The notes: generated by a model from the letters alone, not told the origin. A DNA stretch of 51,062 nt from Thermococcus sp. EP1 (GCF_001317345.1 NZ_JXCG01000012.1:1-51062); one strand, 5' to 3'. Counted from the stretch's first letter, positions 24,164-34,780 are shown. Translations and numbers: made by a program.

Positions 24164-26269
24164 ATGAAAAGTAGCAAGATGTTGGTGGCGCTGCTTGTAA
24201 TATCTATCTTAGCATTCAGCAGTGCATGTGTCCAAAAGACTCCAATGGAAACAACCTCCACCTCAATCATCCAAGAAAAGACAACAAGTGCATCTCATGC
24301 TCAAACAGAAACTCAAGAAAAAATAGTAATCACAGACTTTGCGGGAAGAGATGTAACTTTAGAGAAAGTTCCCGAACGAATAATTGTTTTAACAGGCTAT
24401 TGGACCGAGATTCTTCACATACTTGGTTTAGATGATAAAATCGTTGGCATTGGAAAGTACGTTCCAAATAATCCATATATCCCTGAGGAAGTTAAGCAAA
24501 AGCCAGCAGTAGGAAGTTCATTTAAGGGTCTTAATTGGGAAAGTGTTGCAAGTTTAGGGCCAGATTTAATAATTGCTGATTGGTATGGTGGTAAATACAA
24601 GGACAAGGAGACGATTGAGAAAGCAGAAGAAATTGGCATTCCAGTTATAGCACTAACTGCTCAAAGTGTGGAGGATAACGTTAAAGTAGTAGAGCTTTTG
24701 GGGAAAGTTTTTGGGAAGGAAGAGAAAGCCGAAGAGCTTTCAAATTGGATGAAGAGCAAGTTGGAAGAAGTGAACAAAATAGCCAGCCAAATCCCAGATG
24801 ATGAGAGGAAGAACGTCATTATCATAAATGCTCCCAAAGACATAAACGGCCCAATCACAGTTTATGCAAAGGGAAGTGCTTGGGCAAGCATCGTTGAGCT
24901 CGTTGGTGCTCACAACTTGGCTTTTGACAAAGAGTTCGACACTCAGTGGCCGAAGCTTGATTTGGAGAAGATAATTGCATACTGGGGAGACAAAGCTGAT
25001 GTTATAATCGTAACCTCCTTCAGTCAGGATACGCTTGAAAAAACTGTGAATGACATAAAAAACGACCCAAGATGGAGAGAAATTAAAGCAGTTAAGGAAG
25101 GACATGTTTACGGAATTTTGGCCGGTTCTAAAGGATTCTTAGACTGGGGACCAAGGATAGTCGTAGGAGTCTACCAAATGGGTGGACTAATTTATCCAGA
25201 GTATTACCCAGAGTGGAAGCCAGTTGCAAAGGAATTATTTGAGAAGTTCTATGGGCTTAGCTATGAGATAAAAGTGGAGGTAATGGACTCTGCTGGAAGA
25301 AAGGTGACCTTTGAAAAAGTTCCCGAAAGAGTCATCGTTACAAGTAGTTATTGGGCTGAAGTTTTGCATTGCTTAGGCTTGGACGACAAAATAGTGGGAA
25401 TTGATAAGTACACGCCAATGGATCAATTCTTACCAGAAAGCGTTAAGCAAAAGCCGCAAATTGGCTCTGTTTATAAAGGAATTAATTGGGAAACTGTTGC
25501 AAGCTTAGAGCCAGATTTGATCGTAATGGGCCTGTGGTGGGGCTCATTTGAGCCAAAGGAAAAGGAACTATTTGAGAGAGCAGAAGAGCTTAACATTCCA
25601 GTTTTAGCCTTTGGAATTCCTGATTCAAACAAGACAGGAACAGAAATGCCCTATGAAAACATTAGGATAATAAGAGTGCTTGGAAAAGCCTTTGATAAGG
25701 AGAGGGAAGCCGAAGAACTGGCAAGCTTCTTGGAGCACTATTATAATCAAGCCCTTGAAATAGCGAGCAAAATACCAGAAGACAAGAAGAAAAACGTGCT
25801 TATAGTTTACGGCTCATCAATTACTGGTAAATATGCAACAGGGACAATAACTGTCTCTACAAGAGGAAGTGCTTATGCTGAAACCGCTGAACTTGTAGGG
25901 GGACACAACTTAGCTTTTGACGTCAATGAGGGAGGACCTTACCTAAAGCTTGACTTAGAAAAGCTCATAGCACACTTTGGAAACAAAACTGACATTCTAA
26001 TTGTTGTTGACTGGGAAGCGGAGAGACTTAATGAGGCAGTTGAGAAAATCAAGAGCGATTCAAGTTGGCAGGAGATTAAAGCAGTTAAAGAAGGAAACGT
26101 CGTTGGAATATTAGTGAGCTCATATAAGAAAGACGCAACTGCTCTTTATGGACCAAGGTTCATAACGGGAATTTATGCCTTTGGTCATGCAATTTATCCA
26201 GAATACTATCCCAACTGGGAGCCAATCTACAATGAGATACTCCAGAAGTTCTACAAGATAGAGGGGTGA
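24164..26269 (+). CDS. lipoprotein with two fused FepB/BtuF-type substrate-binding domains
   Basis: 701 residues. A signal peptide ends in FSSAC (lipobox-like, C about residue 22) and a Thr/Ser-rich tether follows. Two cluster-A-3-type (metal-chelate/B12) binding domains are joined in tandem: residues about 53-365 and about 368-700. They align closely (AGRDVTLEKVPERIIV against AGRKVTFEKVPERVIV; LGLDDKIVGIGKY against LGLDDKIVGIDKY), indicating an internal duplication. Each would capture a metal chelate, corrinoid or tetrapyrrole outside the cell and hand it to the permease. ATG 24164 follows GGTGGTG by six bases. Family members normally have one domain, so the fusion is unusual. Ligand unknown; iron siderophore, cobalamin and heme are all in range. 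Confidence 0.88.
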   Translation: MKSSKMLVALLVISILAFSSACVQKTPMETTSTSIIQEKTTSASHAQTETQEKIVITDFAGRDVTLEKVPERIIVLTGYWTEILHILGLDDKIVGIGKYVPNNPYIPEEVKQKPAVGSSFKGLNWESVASLGPDLIIADWYGGKYKDKETIEKAEEIGIPVIALTAQSVEDNVKVVELLGKVFGKEEKAEELSNWMKSKLEEVNKIASQIPDDERKNVIIINAPKDINGPITVYAKGSAWASIVELVGAHNLAFDKEFDTQWPKLDLEKIIAYWGDKADVIIVTSFSQDTLEKTVNDIKNDPRWREIKAVKEGHVYGILAGSKGFLDWGPRIVVGVYQMGGLIYPEYYPEWKPVAKELFEKFYGLSYEIKVEVMDSAGRKVTFEKVPERVIVTSSYWAEVLHCLGLDDKIVGIDKYTPMDQFLPESVKQKPQIGSVYKGINWETVASLEPDLIVMGLWWGSFEPKEKELFERAEELNIPVLAFGIPDSNKTGTEMPYENIRIIRVLGKAFDKEREAEELASFLEHYYNQALEIASKIPEDKKKNVLIVYGSSITGKYATGTITVSTRGSAYAETAELVGGHNLAFDVNEGGPYLKLDLEKLIAHFGNKTDILIVVDWEAERLNEAVEKIKSDSSWQEIKAVKEGNVVGILVSSYKKDATALYGPRFITGIYAFGHAIYPEYYPNWEPIYNEILQKFYKIEG

Positions 26270-26273
26270 AAGG

Positions 26274-27320
26274 ATGAGAAGATTTCTCTTTCTTTTTCTT
26301 TTAGTCTCTCCAATCTTTGCATTCTTCATAAGCCTGTTTATCGGGGCGTATCACATGCCGATGGTCGACATAATAAATATGGTGCTCCTAAAATCCCTCC
26401 AACTTATTTCAGGTGTTTTGGCTAAAATAACCCTTGGAAAGATTTATTTTGATGTTCAAATTCCATATCCAAGCGTTTATCAAACGGTCCTCTTTAAAAT
26501 AAGACTTCCCCGGGTTCTTTTAGCTATGATTGTTGGCTCAGCTTTAGCAGTCTCTGGAGCAGTTCTGCAGGCAATATTTAGAAATCCCCTCGTCAATAGC
26601 TATATTTTAGGGATTTCCTCTGGAGCAGCTTTTGGAGCTGCATTAGCCATAGGACTCTCGTTAGGTTTGGGTGTTACTTCTTTAGCATTTGCTTTTGCTC
26701 TGCTTGCAGTGTTTTTGACGACATCTCTTGCTAAAATAGGTGGGAGAATAACCCCGGTATCACTAATTTTGGCTGGTGTTATAGTTAATGCGTTCTTTTC
26801 TGCATTAACATCACTATTGAAGTTTTTAATGGAACACGAAAAATTGGCGAGTGTGGTTTACTGGCTTATGGGGAGCTTTGCCAATGCCGATTGGCATTCT
26901 GTTAAAGTAGCATTTCCAATTATTTTTGCTGGATGCATTATAATATCTCTAATGCGCTGGCAGCTGAATGTTTTATCCTTTGGAGAAGAGGCCAAGCTCG
27001 TTGGAGTTGAGACTGAAAAGTTGAAGTTTGCCTTTATCTTAATCGTTTCACTTATAACAGCTGCTTCTGTCGCTTTTTGTGGAATAATTGGATGGGTTGG
27101 CTTAATGATTCCCCACATGGTTAGAATGGCTTTTGGACCCGACCATAAGAAGTTAATCCCCCTCTCAATAACTGTCGGAGCTTCTTTTATGGTTTTGGCA
27201 GACACCCTAGCGAGATCAATAGCCACTTATGAGATTCCAATTGGGATATTAACCACATTACTTGGGATACCCTTCTTTGCTTATCTATTGAGAAAGACGG
27301 GTGGTGGTTGGCATGCTTAA
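26274..27320 (+). CDS. BtuC/FecCD-type ABC permease
   Basis: 348 residues with about ten membrane helices. Family marks: IRLPRVLLAMIVGSALAVSGAVLQAIFRNPL (helix with the R-P/R-x-x-x-A pattern and G-x-x-L-Q), ILGISSGAAFGAALAI, FCGIIGWVGLMIPHMVR and the C-terminal TLLGIPFFAYLLR. This is the membrane component of an importer for iron chelates, heme or B12. It starts four bases after the binding-protein gene and overlaps the ATPase gene by eight bases. Confidence 0.93.
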   Translation: MRRFLFLFLLVSPIFAFFISLFIGAYHMPMVDIINMVLLKSLQLISGVLAKITLGKIYFDVQIPYPSVYQTVLFKIRLPRVLLAMIVGSALAVSGAVLQAIFRNPLVNSYILGISSGAAFGAALAIGLSLGLGVTSLAFAFALLAVFLTTSLAKIGGRITPVSLILAGVIVNAFFSALTSLLKFLMEHEKLASVVYWLMGSFANADWHSVKVAFPIIFAGCIIISLMRWQLNVLSFGEEAKLVGVETEKLKFAFILIVSLITAASVAFCGIIGWVGLMIPHMVRMAFGPDHKKLIPLSITVGASFMVLADTLARSIATYEIPIGILTTLLGIPFFAYLLRKTGGGWHA

Positions 27321-28083
27321 AGTTAAAGGCTTATCATTCAGTTATGGCGACTTCAGCGTTGAAAATGTTTGCTTTGAGGTTAAAGAAGGAGAGATTTTAA
27401 CTTTATTAGGTCCAAACGGCAGTGGAAAAACCACGATTTTGAAGAATGTCTATGGGTTGTTAAAGCCAAAGAAAAAGTGCGTCTTCATAGATGGCAGAGA
27501 TTTTCACTCTTTGTCATTAAAGGAGAGGGCTAAGTTAGCTGGTTACGTTCTTCAATCCCATTACCCTCCTTTTCCGTACACAGTTTTAGATGTCGTCGTT
27601 ATGGGCTTGGCATCTCAGCTCAGTGTTTTTGAGAGCCCAAGAGAAGAACATTATGAGAAAGCTCTCGAAAAGCTCAGGCTTTTGGGGATGGAGAGTTTTA
27701 AAGACAGGCCATATACCCAGCTGAGCGGAGGTCAATTACAATTGGTTTTAATAGCGAGAGCATTAGTCCAAGAGCCAAAAGTCCTTCTTCTTGACGAGCC
27801 CACCGCTCATTTAGATTTTAAAAATCAGGTAAAAATCCTTGGGATTATTAAAAAACTCGCGAGGGAAGAGAGAATTACAGCAATTCTGACACTCCATGAT
27901 CCAAATTTGGCTTCAATTTATTCAGACAAGATAGCTTTGGTTAAGGAAGGAAGGATCAGAGCCGTTGGAGAGTCGAGCGAGATTTTGAGAGAGGAGATAC
28001 TTGAAGAGGTTTACGGTGTTCCAATTCACATCTTGGAGTTCAATGGATTTAGAGTTATCATGCCAAAAACGGAGGTAGTGTAA
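27313..28083 (+). CDS. ABC transporter ATPase (BtuD/FepC type)
   Basis: 256 residues. Walker A GPNGSGKTT, Q-loop YVLQSHYPPFPYTVLD, signature LSGGQLQLVLIARAL, Walker B VLLLDEPTAHLD and the switch His in LTLHDPN are all intact, so it should hydrolyse ATP and drive the adjacent permease. The C-terminal extension (HILEFNGFRVIMPK) is usual for metal-chelate importers. ATG 27313 follows GGTGGT. Its stop overlaps the next start (TAATG). Confidence 0.93.
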   Translation: MLKVKGLSFSYGDFSVENVCFEVKEGEILTLLGPNGSGKTTILKNVYGLLKPKKKCVFIDGRDFHSLSLKERAKLAGYVLQSHYPPFPYTVLDVVVMGLASQLSVFESPREEHYEKALEKLRLLGMESFKDRPYTQLSGGQLQLVLIARALVQEPKVLLLDEPTAHLDFKNQVKILGIIKKLAREERITAILTLHDPNLASIYSDKIALVKEGRIRAVGESSEILREEILEEVYGVPIHILEFNGFRVIMPKTEVV

Positions 28084-29033
28084 TGCTGAGCTTGATAATA
28101 ACCTCAACGGAAATAGCATTTAGCTTTTTAAAACGCTCTGTTCCCGGGTTATTGATTGGTATATTCATAGCTGAGCTTTTAATTGAGAAAGGAGTTATTA
28201 ACAAGTTCTCTCCAATAGGAAAACCTTTTGTTAAGCTTTCAAATCTTCCAGAGGAGTGTGCTCTAGCCTTTGCAACTGCGTTTTTAAATACGAGGGCAGG
28301 AAATGCCATGCTTATAGATTTTTACAAAGAAGGAAAAATAGGCAAGAAAGAACTCTATATTGCCTCTCTTATGAACGCATTTCCTGCAATGGTTAGGCAC
28401 TGGAACTCATTAATCCCAGTTCTTTTGGCAACGCTTGGAACATTTGGCTTACTTTATTTCGGGATCTTAGTTCTTATTGGATTTATTCAAACAACAGTTT
28501 TTGCATTCGCGGGGAAACTCTTAATTAAGAGCCCAAAACAAATAAAAAATGTTCAAAAGCACGCCAAAAATTCCCAAGAGCCATTTAAAAAAGTTTTAAG
28601 AAAGGCTTTAGCAAAAACTAAGAAGCACTCAATCCCAATTTTAAAAACCATGGTTTTGGCAACTTACATAACCGCCTTACTCATAGCAGCAGGATTTTTT
28701 GAGTATTTAACCTCTCTCGTAAAAGATTTTGCAGCTTTCCTTCCTCTTTCACCGGAAGAAATAAGTGTGGCACTAAGTGCAATGGCAAGCAGTATAGCGG
28801 CTTATACTCTCGGTGCAAACCTCTTAAAAGCTGGATTAATAAGTGAAAAAGCTCTAATAAGGTCTCTCCTTCTTGGATCAGTTCTCGCGAATATAACTTT
28901 CCTAAGAGTGCTGATTCCCTATTATGTTGGTCTATATGGAGCTAAAGATGGAACAAAGATTATGCTCATCTCAATGGCAACACGGAGTGCTATCATACTG
29001 TGCCTTATACTTGTGATGGAGGTGGTTTTATGA
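28083..29033 (+). CDS. GATE / nucleoside-recognition-type membrane protein
   Basis: 316 residues with about eight hydrophobic segments. The N-terminal half (RSVPGLLIGIFIAELLIEKG, then LNTRAGNAMLIDFYKEG and MNAFPAMVRHWNSLIPVLLAT) and the C-terminal half (LSPEEISVALSAMASSIAAYTLGA) resemble the GATE fold (the nucleoside-recognition domain seen in FeoB and spore-maturation proteins). A charged cytoplasmic loop links them (KSPKQIKNVQKHAKNSQE). The gene is sandwiched by overlaps between the ABC ATPase and the chelatase, so it probably carries an ion or the imported ligand. Substrate not known. Confidence 0.72.
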   Translation: MLSLIITSTEIAFSFLKRSVPGLLIGIFIAELLIEKGVINKFSPIGKPFVKLSNLPEECALAFATAFLNTRAGNAMLIDFYKEGKIGKKELYIASLMNAFPAMVRHWNSLIPVLLATLGTFGLLYFGILVLIGFIQTTVFAFAGKLLIKSPKQIKNVQKHAKNSQEPFKKVLRKALAKTKKHSIPILKTMVLATYITALLIAAGFFEYLTSLVKDFAAFLPLSPEEISVALSAMASSIAAYTLGANLLKAGLISEKALIRSLLLGSVLANITFLRVLIPYYVGLYGAKDGTKIMLISMATRSAIILCLILVMEVVL

Positions 29034-32000
29034 TCTGCTTCATATTGGGTTACGGTGCAAGACCTTTACCTTTGCTTGAGAAAATATTGAAAGAGGAAAA
29101 AATCGATGGAATTGTTTTAACAGACCAGAACTGTGAGAAAGAGCTCGAAAAAGTTGAAAGGGCAGAAGTAATTTTCATTTATGCCCACGAACTTCCGGAT
29201 GTTGTTGTAGAGACGCTAAAAAAGAGCAGAGCAAAAATTGTTTCAATGGACAGCTTAAACAACGTTCCGCAAGAGATTTTAGTTAAAGCTAAATCTTACT
29301 ACGTCCTCGGTGGTGAGGAGAATCTAAGAAACTTAGCTAAGTTTTTAGCAAACCTGGCAGGTGAAAAGAGAGAATATGAAGAGCCAAAAGAAGTTCCAAT
29401 GCATGGGATTTACCACCCAAATTTTGGGGTTTTTGAAAGCTTAGATGAATATTTGAAGGTTTATGATAAGAGACCACTTGTTGGGATTCTATTCTGGAGG
29501 AGTGCTTGGCTTTACAGAGAATTCAGCCCGATTGAGGAGCTCATCAAAGCACTTGAAAGTGAAGGGTTAGGAGTTATTCCAGTCTTTACCTATGGGAAAG
29601 ACTCAACAACAGGACTCGGAAAAGAAAAGAGTGAAGCAGTTGAAGAGTTCTTCATAAAAGATGGGAAACCAATTATTGAGGCACTGGTAAGTTTAATCTC
29701 CTTTGGCACCGTTGATTTAAATAATTTGGAAAAGCTGAACGTCCCAGTATTTGCTCCAATTCGCTCTTATTATCAAAACCTCAAAGAGTGGAAGGAGAGA
29801 GAAGGCGTTGATTACATGACGCAGGTTTATGGGGTGATAATTCCAGAAGTTGCAGGAGCGATTGAACCGATATTTATAGCTGGAACTGAAAACATTGAGG
29901 GCTACAAAAAAGGCGAGCCATACGAAGAACACATAAAATATCTCGTCAAAAGAGTGAAGAAGTGGATTGAGCTAAGGAAAAAGCCAAAGAAAGACGTTAA
30001 AATAGCGATAGTTTTGATAAATCCGCCTTGTAAGGGACTTGAAGCCAGCATTGCAGTGGGAATGGGATTAGATGTTCCAGAGAGCATAGTGAGACTTCTG
30101 CACAAGCTAAAAGAAGAAGGCTATTATGTTGGTGAAGAGCTTCCAAAGAATGGAGAAGAGCTAATAAGAATGATTTTGGAGAGAAAGGCAATAAGCGAGT
30201 TTAGATGGACAAGTGTGGAAGAAATCGTCAAAAATGGTGGGGCAATTGACTTCGTAAGCTTGGAGGATTATTTGGAGTGGTTCAATGAGCTTCCCGAGGA
30301 CTTGAGAGAAAAAATAGTCAAAGATTGGGGAAGACCAGAGGACGTTTTGGCAGGAAAAGTAGACAAAACATTGGTTGGAATGGTTTATGATGGAAAGTTC
30401 GTTGTTCCTGGAATAAAGTTTGGAAATGTCTTTATTACTCCCCAGCCAAAGTTCGGCTGCGCTGGGACGAGGTGTGATGGAAAAGTTTGTAGAATCCTCC
30501 ATGATCCGACTATAACTCCTCCTCACCAGTGGTGGGCCGTCTACAGGTGGATAACGAGGAAGTTTAATACCAATGTTATGATTCACTTTGGAACTCACGG
30601 TTATTTAGAATTTAGACCGGGGAAAAGCGTTGGGCTTTCTCCTTCATGTGTTCCTGAGGCGAGCTTAGATGACGTTCCCCACTTATACGTCTATGTAGTT
30701 TCAAATCCAATGGAGGGTGTCATAGCCAAGAGAAGAAGTTATGCAACGTTAATAGATCACATTTATCCCCCAATGGCAATGGCTGAAGTTTTAGATGATT
30801 TAGACTCGTTTCTAAACCAATATGCAAAGGCAAAGAACTTAGGAGATGAGGCAAGGAGAAAGAAAATTTACGAGCAAATTTTGGAGAAAGCTGAGGAGAA
30901 CAAAATAAAACTAAACAATCCTCAAAATGACGAGGAAACTATCGAGGAAATCCACCGCTACGCTGAGTTGATGAGAGGTTCTCAAATTAATCTCGGTCTT
31001 CATATCTTTGGACATCCACCGAAAGAACCAGAAAGATTGGCGGAATACATTGCCACGGCAATGGCTTATGATTCCTACGCTTCCCCGTCAATTAGAAGGG
31101 CAATAGCTGAGGCAATAGGCATGGACTACGACAAGATAAGAAAGAACCCCTTGGAGACTACAAACGGATTTACGAACAGAGAATTGTTGGAGATTTTCCA
31201 CAGGATAGCAGTTAAAAGCTTAGAGCGTTTGCTTAATGGAGAAGGCTTTGATGTCATTGAGGAAGAAATTGAAAAGTGTGGATTCAGAGTTAAGGAGAAA
31301 GAAAAGCTTGAGGGAACGTTTAGAAAAACCCTTGAAGTTGCTCAAAAAGTTGTCGAGTGCGAAAGGGAATATAATGGCTTTTTAGAAGGCGTGAAAGGAA
31401 AATATGTGAAGCCAGGCCCTTCGGGAGCCATAACGAGAGGGAAGTTCGAGATTTTACCGACGGGAAGAAACTTTTATGCAGTTGATCCAAGAACTCTGCC
31501 AACCAAAGCAGCTTGGCAAATTGGAGTTGAAACTGCTGAAAAGCTCTTGGAGAAGTATACAAAGAAGCATGGGAAGTATCCCGAAAGCATTGGGCAGGTT
31601 CTCTGGAGTATAGACGGTTATAAGGCGGATGGCGAACAAATAGCTCAAATTCTCTATTTGCTTGGAGTTAAGCCTATCTGGAAAGGAGATGTAGTTTCTG
31701 ACCTTGAAATAATTCCCTTAGAAGAGCTCGGAAGACCAAGGATTGACGTTCTGGTTAGGATAAGTGGAATTGTTAGAGATACTTTGCCAAATTACATATA
31801 TCTCATAGACAAAGCAATAGAAAAGGTTGTTACGCTGGATGAACCCTTAGAGATGAACTACATCAAAAAGCACTACATTGAGCACATTAAAAAACTGATT
31901 GAATTAGGAAAAAGTTTTGAAGAAGCCCAAAGGTTTGCGAGGTTTAGAGTTTTCTCTGCTCCACCTGGAGCTTATGGAGCTGGTGTAAACTTAGCTGTTG

Positions 32001-32776
32001 AGTCATCGGGCTGGCAGAAGGATGAGGATTTAGCAAAGGTTTGGGTTCAGTGGAGTGGTTACGCTTATGGAAAAGATGCCTTTGGAGTTGAGGCTCACGA
32101 ATCGTTAGTTTTGAACCTCAAAAGCGTTGACATAATCAATAGAAACCACATAAGTGATGAGCACGACTTAACGAACTGCTGCTGTTATTTTGCCTATCAC
32201 GGTGGATTTAAAACAGCGGTAGATGCTCTAACTGGCAAGGATGTAGATATAATCCAAGTTGATACGAGAGACATAAGCGATACTAAAATTGTTGATATTA
32301 AAGTCGAGATTGAGAGAATAACAAGGACAAAGCTTCTCAACGACAGATGGATTGAGGAAATGAAGAAGCACAGCTACAGAGGGGCGAGCGAGTTCTCAAA
32401 GAAGATTCTTCATCTCTATGGCTGGGAAGCAACAACAAAGCTCGTTGAAGATTGGATTTTTGATGAAATAGCGGAAAAGTACGTTCTTGATGAAGATATG
32501 AGGAGATGGTTCGAGGAGCACAATCCCTACGCTATTGAGGAAATTGCAAGGCGTTTGATTGAAGCTTATGAGCGTGGCTTGTGGGAGACGAGCGAGGAGC
32601 TCATTGAAAGGCTCATGGAAGCTTACTCTGAAATTGAGGGGCTTTTGGAGGAACACCTTGGTGAAGGGGAAGTTCAAGGTGGAACGATTGAAATCTACAC
32701 TGCTGAGGATGATGAACACTGGAGTGAAAACATTGAGGAGGTGGATAAAATATGGAAGCTCGTGAAAAACGCTTAA
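29030..32776 (+). CDS. cobN: CobN/BchH-type chelatase large subunit
   Basis: 1248 residues. Large catalytic subunits of this family bind a tetrapyrrole and, powered by an AAA+ partner, insert Co2+ (CobN) or Mg2+ (BchH/ChlH). Core signatures here: [20 protein letters not shown] with H523, [28 protein letters not shown] split by [15 protein letters not shown], and the late [18 protein letters not shown] distinct NCCCYF segment gives three adjacent cysteines (1050-1052) where I expect acidic residues in CobN. ATG 29030 follows GGAGGTGG and overlaps the GATE gene (ATGA); the stop lies 25 bases inside the ChlID gene. Thermococcales are not known for full corrin synthesis, so a salvage or metal-exchange role is likely. 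Confidence 0.88.
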   Translation: MICFILGYGARPLPLLEKILKEEKIDGIVLTDQNCEKELEKVERAEVIFIYAHELPDVVVETLKKSRAKIVSMDSLNNVPQEILVKAKSYYVLGGEENLRNLAKFLANLAGEKREYEEPKEVPMHGIYHPNFGVFESLDEYLKVYDKRPLVGILFWRSAWLYREFSPIEELIKALESEGLGVIPVFTYGKDSTTGLGKEKSEAVEEFFIKDGKPIIEALVSLISFGTVDLNNLEKLNVPVFAPIRSYYQNLKEWKEREGVDYMTQVYGVIIPEVAGAIEPIFIAGTENIEGYKKGEPYEEHIKYLVKRVKKWIELRKKPKKDVKIAIVLINPPCKGLEASIAVGMGLDVPESIVRLLHKLKEEGYYVGEELPKNGEELIRMILERKAISEFRWTSVEEIVKNGGAIDFVSLEDYLEWFNELPEDLREKIVKDWGRPEDVLAGKVDKTLVGMVYDGKFVVPGIKFGNVFITPQPKFGCAGTRCDGKVCRILHDPTITPPHQWWAVYRWITRKFNTNVMIHFGTHGYLEFRPGKSVGLSPSCVPEASLDDVPHLYVYVVSNPMEGVIAKRRSYATLIDHIYPPMAMAEVLDDLDSFLNQYAKAKNLGDEARRKKIYEQILEKAEENKIKLNNPQNDEETIEEIHRYAELMRGSQINLGLHIFGHPPKEPERLAEYIATAMAYDSYASPSIRRAIAEAIGMDYDKIRKNPLETTNGFTNRELLEIFHRIAVKSLERLLNGEGFDVIEEEIEKCGFRVKEKEKLEGTFRKTLEVAQKVVECEREYNGFLEGVKGKYVKPGPSGAITRGKFEILPTGRNFYAVDPRTLPTKAAWQIGVETAEKLLEKYTKKHGKYPESIGQVLWSIDGYKADGEQIAQILYLLGVKPIWKGDVVSDLEIIPLEELGRPRIDVLVRISGIVRDTLPNYIYLIDKAIEKVVTLDEPLEMNYIKKHYIEHIKKLIELGKSFEEAQRFARFRVFSAPPGAYGAGVNLAVESSGWQKDEDLAKVWVQWSGYAYGKDAFGVEAHESLVLNLKSVDIINRNHISDEHDLTNCCCYFAYHGGFKTAVDALTGKDVDIIQVDTRDISDTKIVDIKVEIERITRTKLLNDRWIEEMKKHSYRGASEFSKKILHLYGWEATTKLVEDWIFDEIAEKYVLDEDMRRWFEEHNPYAIEEIARRLIEAYERGLWETSEELIERLMEAYSEIEGLLEEHLGEGEVQGGTIEIYTAEDDEHWSENIEEVDKIWKLVKNA

Positions 32777-34674
32777 TCTTCCCATTTTCTGCAATAGTCG
32801 GGCAGGAAAAGGCTAAATTAGCCTTACTCTGTGTAGCGGTTAATCCGCTAATAGGCGGAGTTTTATTGAAAGGAGACAAAGGAACGGGGAAATCGACCCT
32901 GGTTAGGGCTCTGGCCAACGTTTTGCCCGAGATTGAAGTTGTGGCAGATTGTTCGTTCAACTGCAATCCAATGAACCCATTAGAGATGTGCGACAGCTGT
33001 TATGAGAGATATGAAAATGGGGAAGAGTTGCCCACGTCAAAGAGGAAGATGCGCGTTGTTGATTTGCCTTTGAGCGTTACAATAGACAGATTAGTCGGAA
33101 CAATTGATGTGGAGCGCTTTTTAAAGGAGGGCAAAAAAGCTTTGCAGCCGGGAATATTAGCGGAAGCTAATAGGGGAGTGCTTTACATCGATGAGGTCAA
33201 TCTCTTAGATGACTACATAGCTGATTCACTCTTAGATGCTGCAGCAATGGGATGGAACACAATAGAGAGGGAAGGTATCTCATTTAGACATCCAGCCCGC
33301 TTTATCTTAGTTGGAAGCATGAACCCAGAGGAAGGGGACTTAAGACCCCAAATTCTCGATAGATTTGGTCTATGCGTTGAGGTCTCAGCACCAATGAACC
33401 CAGAGGATAGGATAGAGATAGTTAAAAGAGTAGAAGAATTCCATGAAGACCCAATAAGCTTCTACAAGAAGTTTGAGAGCGAAGAGAAAAAGCTTACAGA
33501 AAAGATTGTTAAAGCGAAGGAACTTTTGCCTAAAGTTGAAATAAGCGATGATTTGTTAAAGCTTTTAGCTGAGACTGTGATTAATTTAAGTATAAAGACC
33601 AACAGGGCTGAAATCACTACAATAAAAACTGCAAAAGCAATAGCCGCTTTAAACGGAAGGAGAAGGGTTTCCTTAGAGGACTTAGAGAAAGCTATGGAAT
33701 TAGCTTTACCGCACCGTCTAAGGGATAGACCTTTTCAAAAGCCACCTCAAATGAAGCCTCCAAAGCCTAAAGATGATAAGAAGCACAATCATGATCATAA
33801 GCACAACCATAAGCATGAGCACAAGAAGGAAGAAAAAAGCGAAAGGAGAAACCAAAAGTCTCGAAGTCAAGGAATCGGAAATTTAGAGCAAAATTTTCGC
33901 TCAAGCGAAGCCAAAATTCCAAAAATAGAAAGCAAAAACTTTGGGAGCAACGACTTTACAGGCTACCGCTCTTCAAGGGACGTTAGCATTACTGTGGTAA
34001 ACTTTCCAAAGGGAATTCCCGTCTCTTATCTACCCCCAAAAGATGAAATAAGGGATGTTGATTTTTACAACTCGACTATTTGGGCAGTGTTAAATGGCAA
34101 GAAGCCACCAATAAAGCTTGAGCTAAAGGATGTCCGCGTTAGGGTTAGGAAGGCAAAGGCTCCTACGCTCTGGGTTTTGCTCTTAGACTCAAGCGGAAGT
34201 ATGGCTGTGAAGAGAAGAATAAGCATTGCAAAGGGGATAGCGGAAAAGCTGGTCGAGAACGGCTATATCAAGAAGTCAAAAATGGCTTTGATAGTTGCAA
34301 AGGGCAAAGAAGCAGAAGTTTTTGTTTCGCCAACTAAGAACTACTGGGAAGTGTTTGAAAAAATAGAAAGTGTCCCAACTGGAGGAAGGACTCCTCTCAG
34401 CTCTGCTTTATACAATCTTTTGCTTTTAGCCAATAGAGAGAGAATGAAAGACAAGTCCGTCAAAGTTAGAGCATTTCTAATAACCGATGGAAAAGCAAAC
34501 GTTCCCCTCTTTGGCAAGAGAATTAAGGATGAAATCATTGAGCTTGCAAAAGCGTTGAGAAAGAAGGGCATTGAGCTTAACATTTACGATACAAATGGCA
34601 AGGGAATAAACCCGGGGATTTCCTATGTTCCAGTTTTGAAGGAAGTCGCGAACGCTAAAGTGTTTAAGGTATAA
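32752..34674 (+). CDS. fused ChlI-ChlD-type AAA+ chelatase motor with His-rich linker
   Basis: 640 residues. The N-terminal AAA+ domain has Walker [10 protein letters not shown] (41-49), Walker [12 protein letters not shown] (about 142-152), and a BchI-like cysteine cluster C67-x3-C71-x8-C80-x2-C83. Residues about 265-325 form the AAA+ lid. A linker at 330-375 is Pro/Lys-rich and contains [13 protein letters not shown] at 345-357, seven His at alternate positions. The C-terminal half is a von Willebrand A domain with MIDAS DSSGS (479-483) and TDGKA. This single protein thus supplies both motor (I) and platform (D) functions for the CobN-like subunit upstream. GGAGGTGG precedes the ATG. The His run suggests transition-metal binding. 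Confidence 0.9.
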   Translation: MEAREKRLIFPFSAIVGQEKAKLALLCVAVNPLIGGVLLKGDKGTGKSTLVRALANVLPEIEVVADCSFNCNPMNPLEMCDSCYERYENGEELPTSKRKMRVVDLPLSVTIDRLVGTIDVERFLKEGKKALQPGILAEANRGVLYIDEVNLLDDYIADSLLDAAAMGWNTIEREGISFRHPARFILVGSMNPEEGDLRPQILDRFGLCVEVSAPMNPEDRIEIVKRVEEFHEDPISFYKKFESEEKKLTEKIVKAKELLPKVEISDDLLKLLAETVINLSIKTNRAEITTIKTAKAIAALNGRRRVSLEDLEKAMELALPHRLRDRPFQKPPQMKPPKPKDDKKHNHDHKHNHKHEHKKEEKSERRNQKSRSQGIGNLEQNFRSSEAKIPKIESKNFGSNDFTGYRSSRDVSITVVNFPKGIPVSYLPPKDEIRDVDFYNSTIWAVLNGKKPPIKLELKDVRVRVRKAKAPTLWVLLLDSSGSMAVKRRISIAKGIAEKLVENGYIKKSKMALIVAKGKEAEVFVSPTKNYWEVFEKIESVPTGGRTPLSSALYNLLLLANRERMKDKSVKVRAFLITDGKANVPLFGKRIKDEIIELAKALRKKGIELNIYDTNGKGINPGISYVPVLKEVANAKVFKV

Positions 34675-34780
34675 GGCTTTGAACTTTAAACTTTACATCA
34701 CTAATAGAAAATACAAAAGATAAAAACATATATCTTTATGACCTATATTTTCCATATCTCCAAACTCGGAGAGGAGAAAC

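Noticed and set aside
32396-32966. Overlapping minus-strand frames across the CobN/ChlID junction
   Set aside because: Both real genes there have intact family motifs and good ribosome-binding sites; the antisense products are low-complexity.
24164-34674. The operon as a recent foreign island
   Set aside because: The ends show no tRNA, integrase, direct repeats or sharp GC change that I can see, so transfer is possible but unsupported from this window alone.
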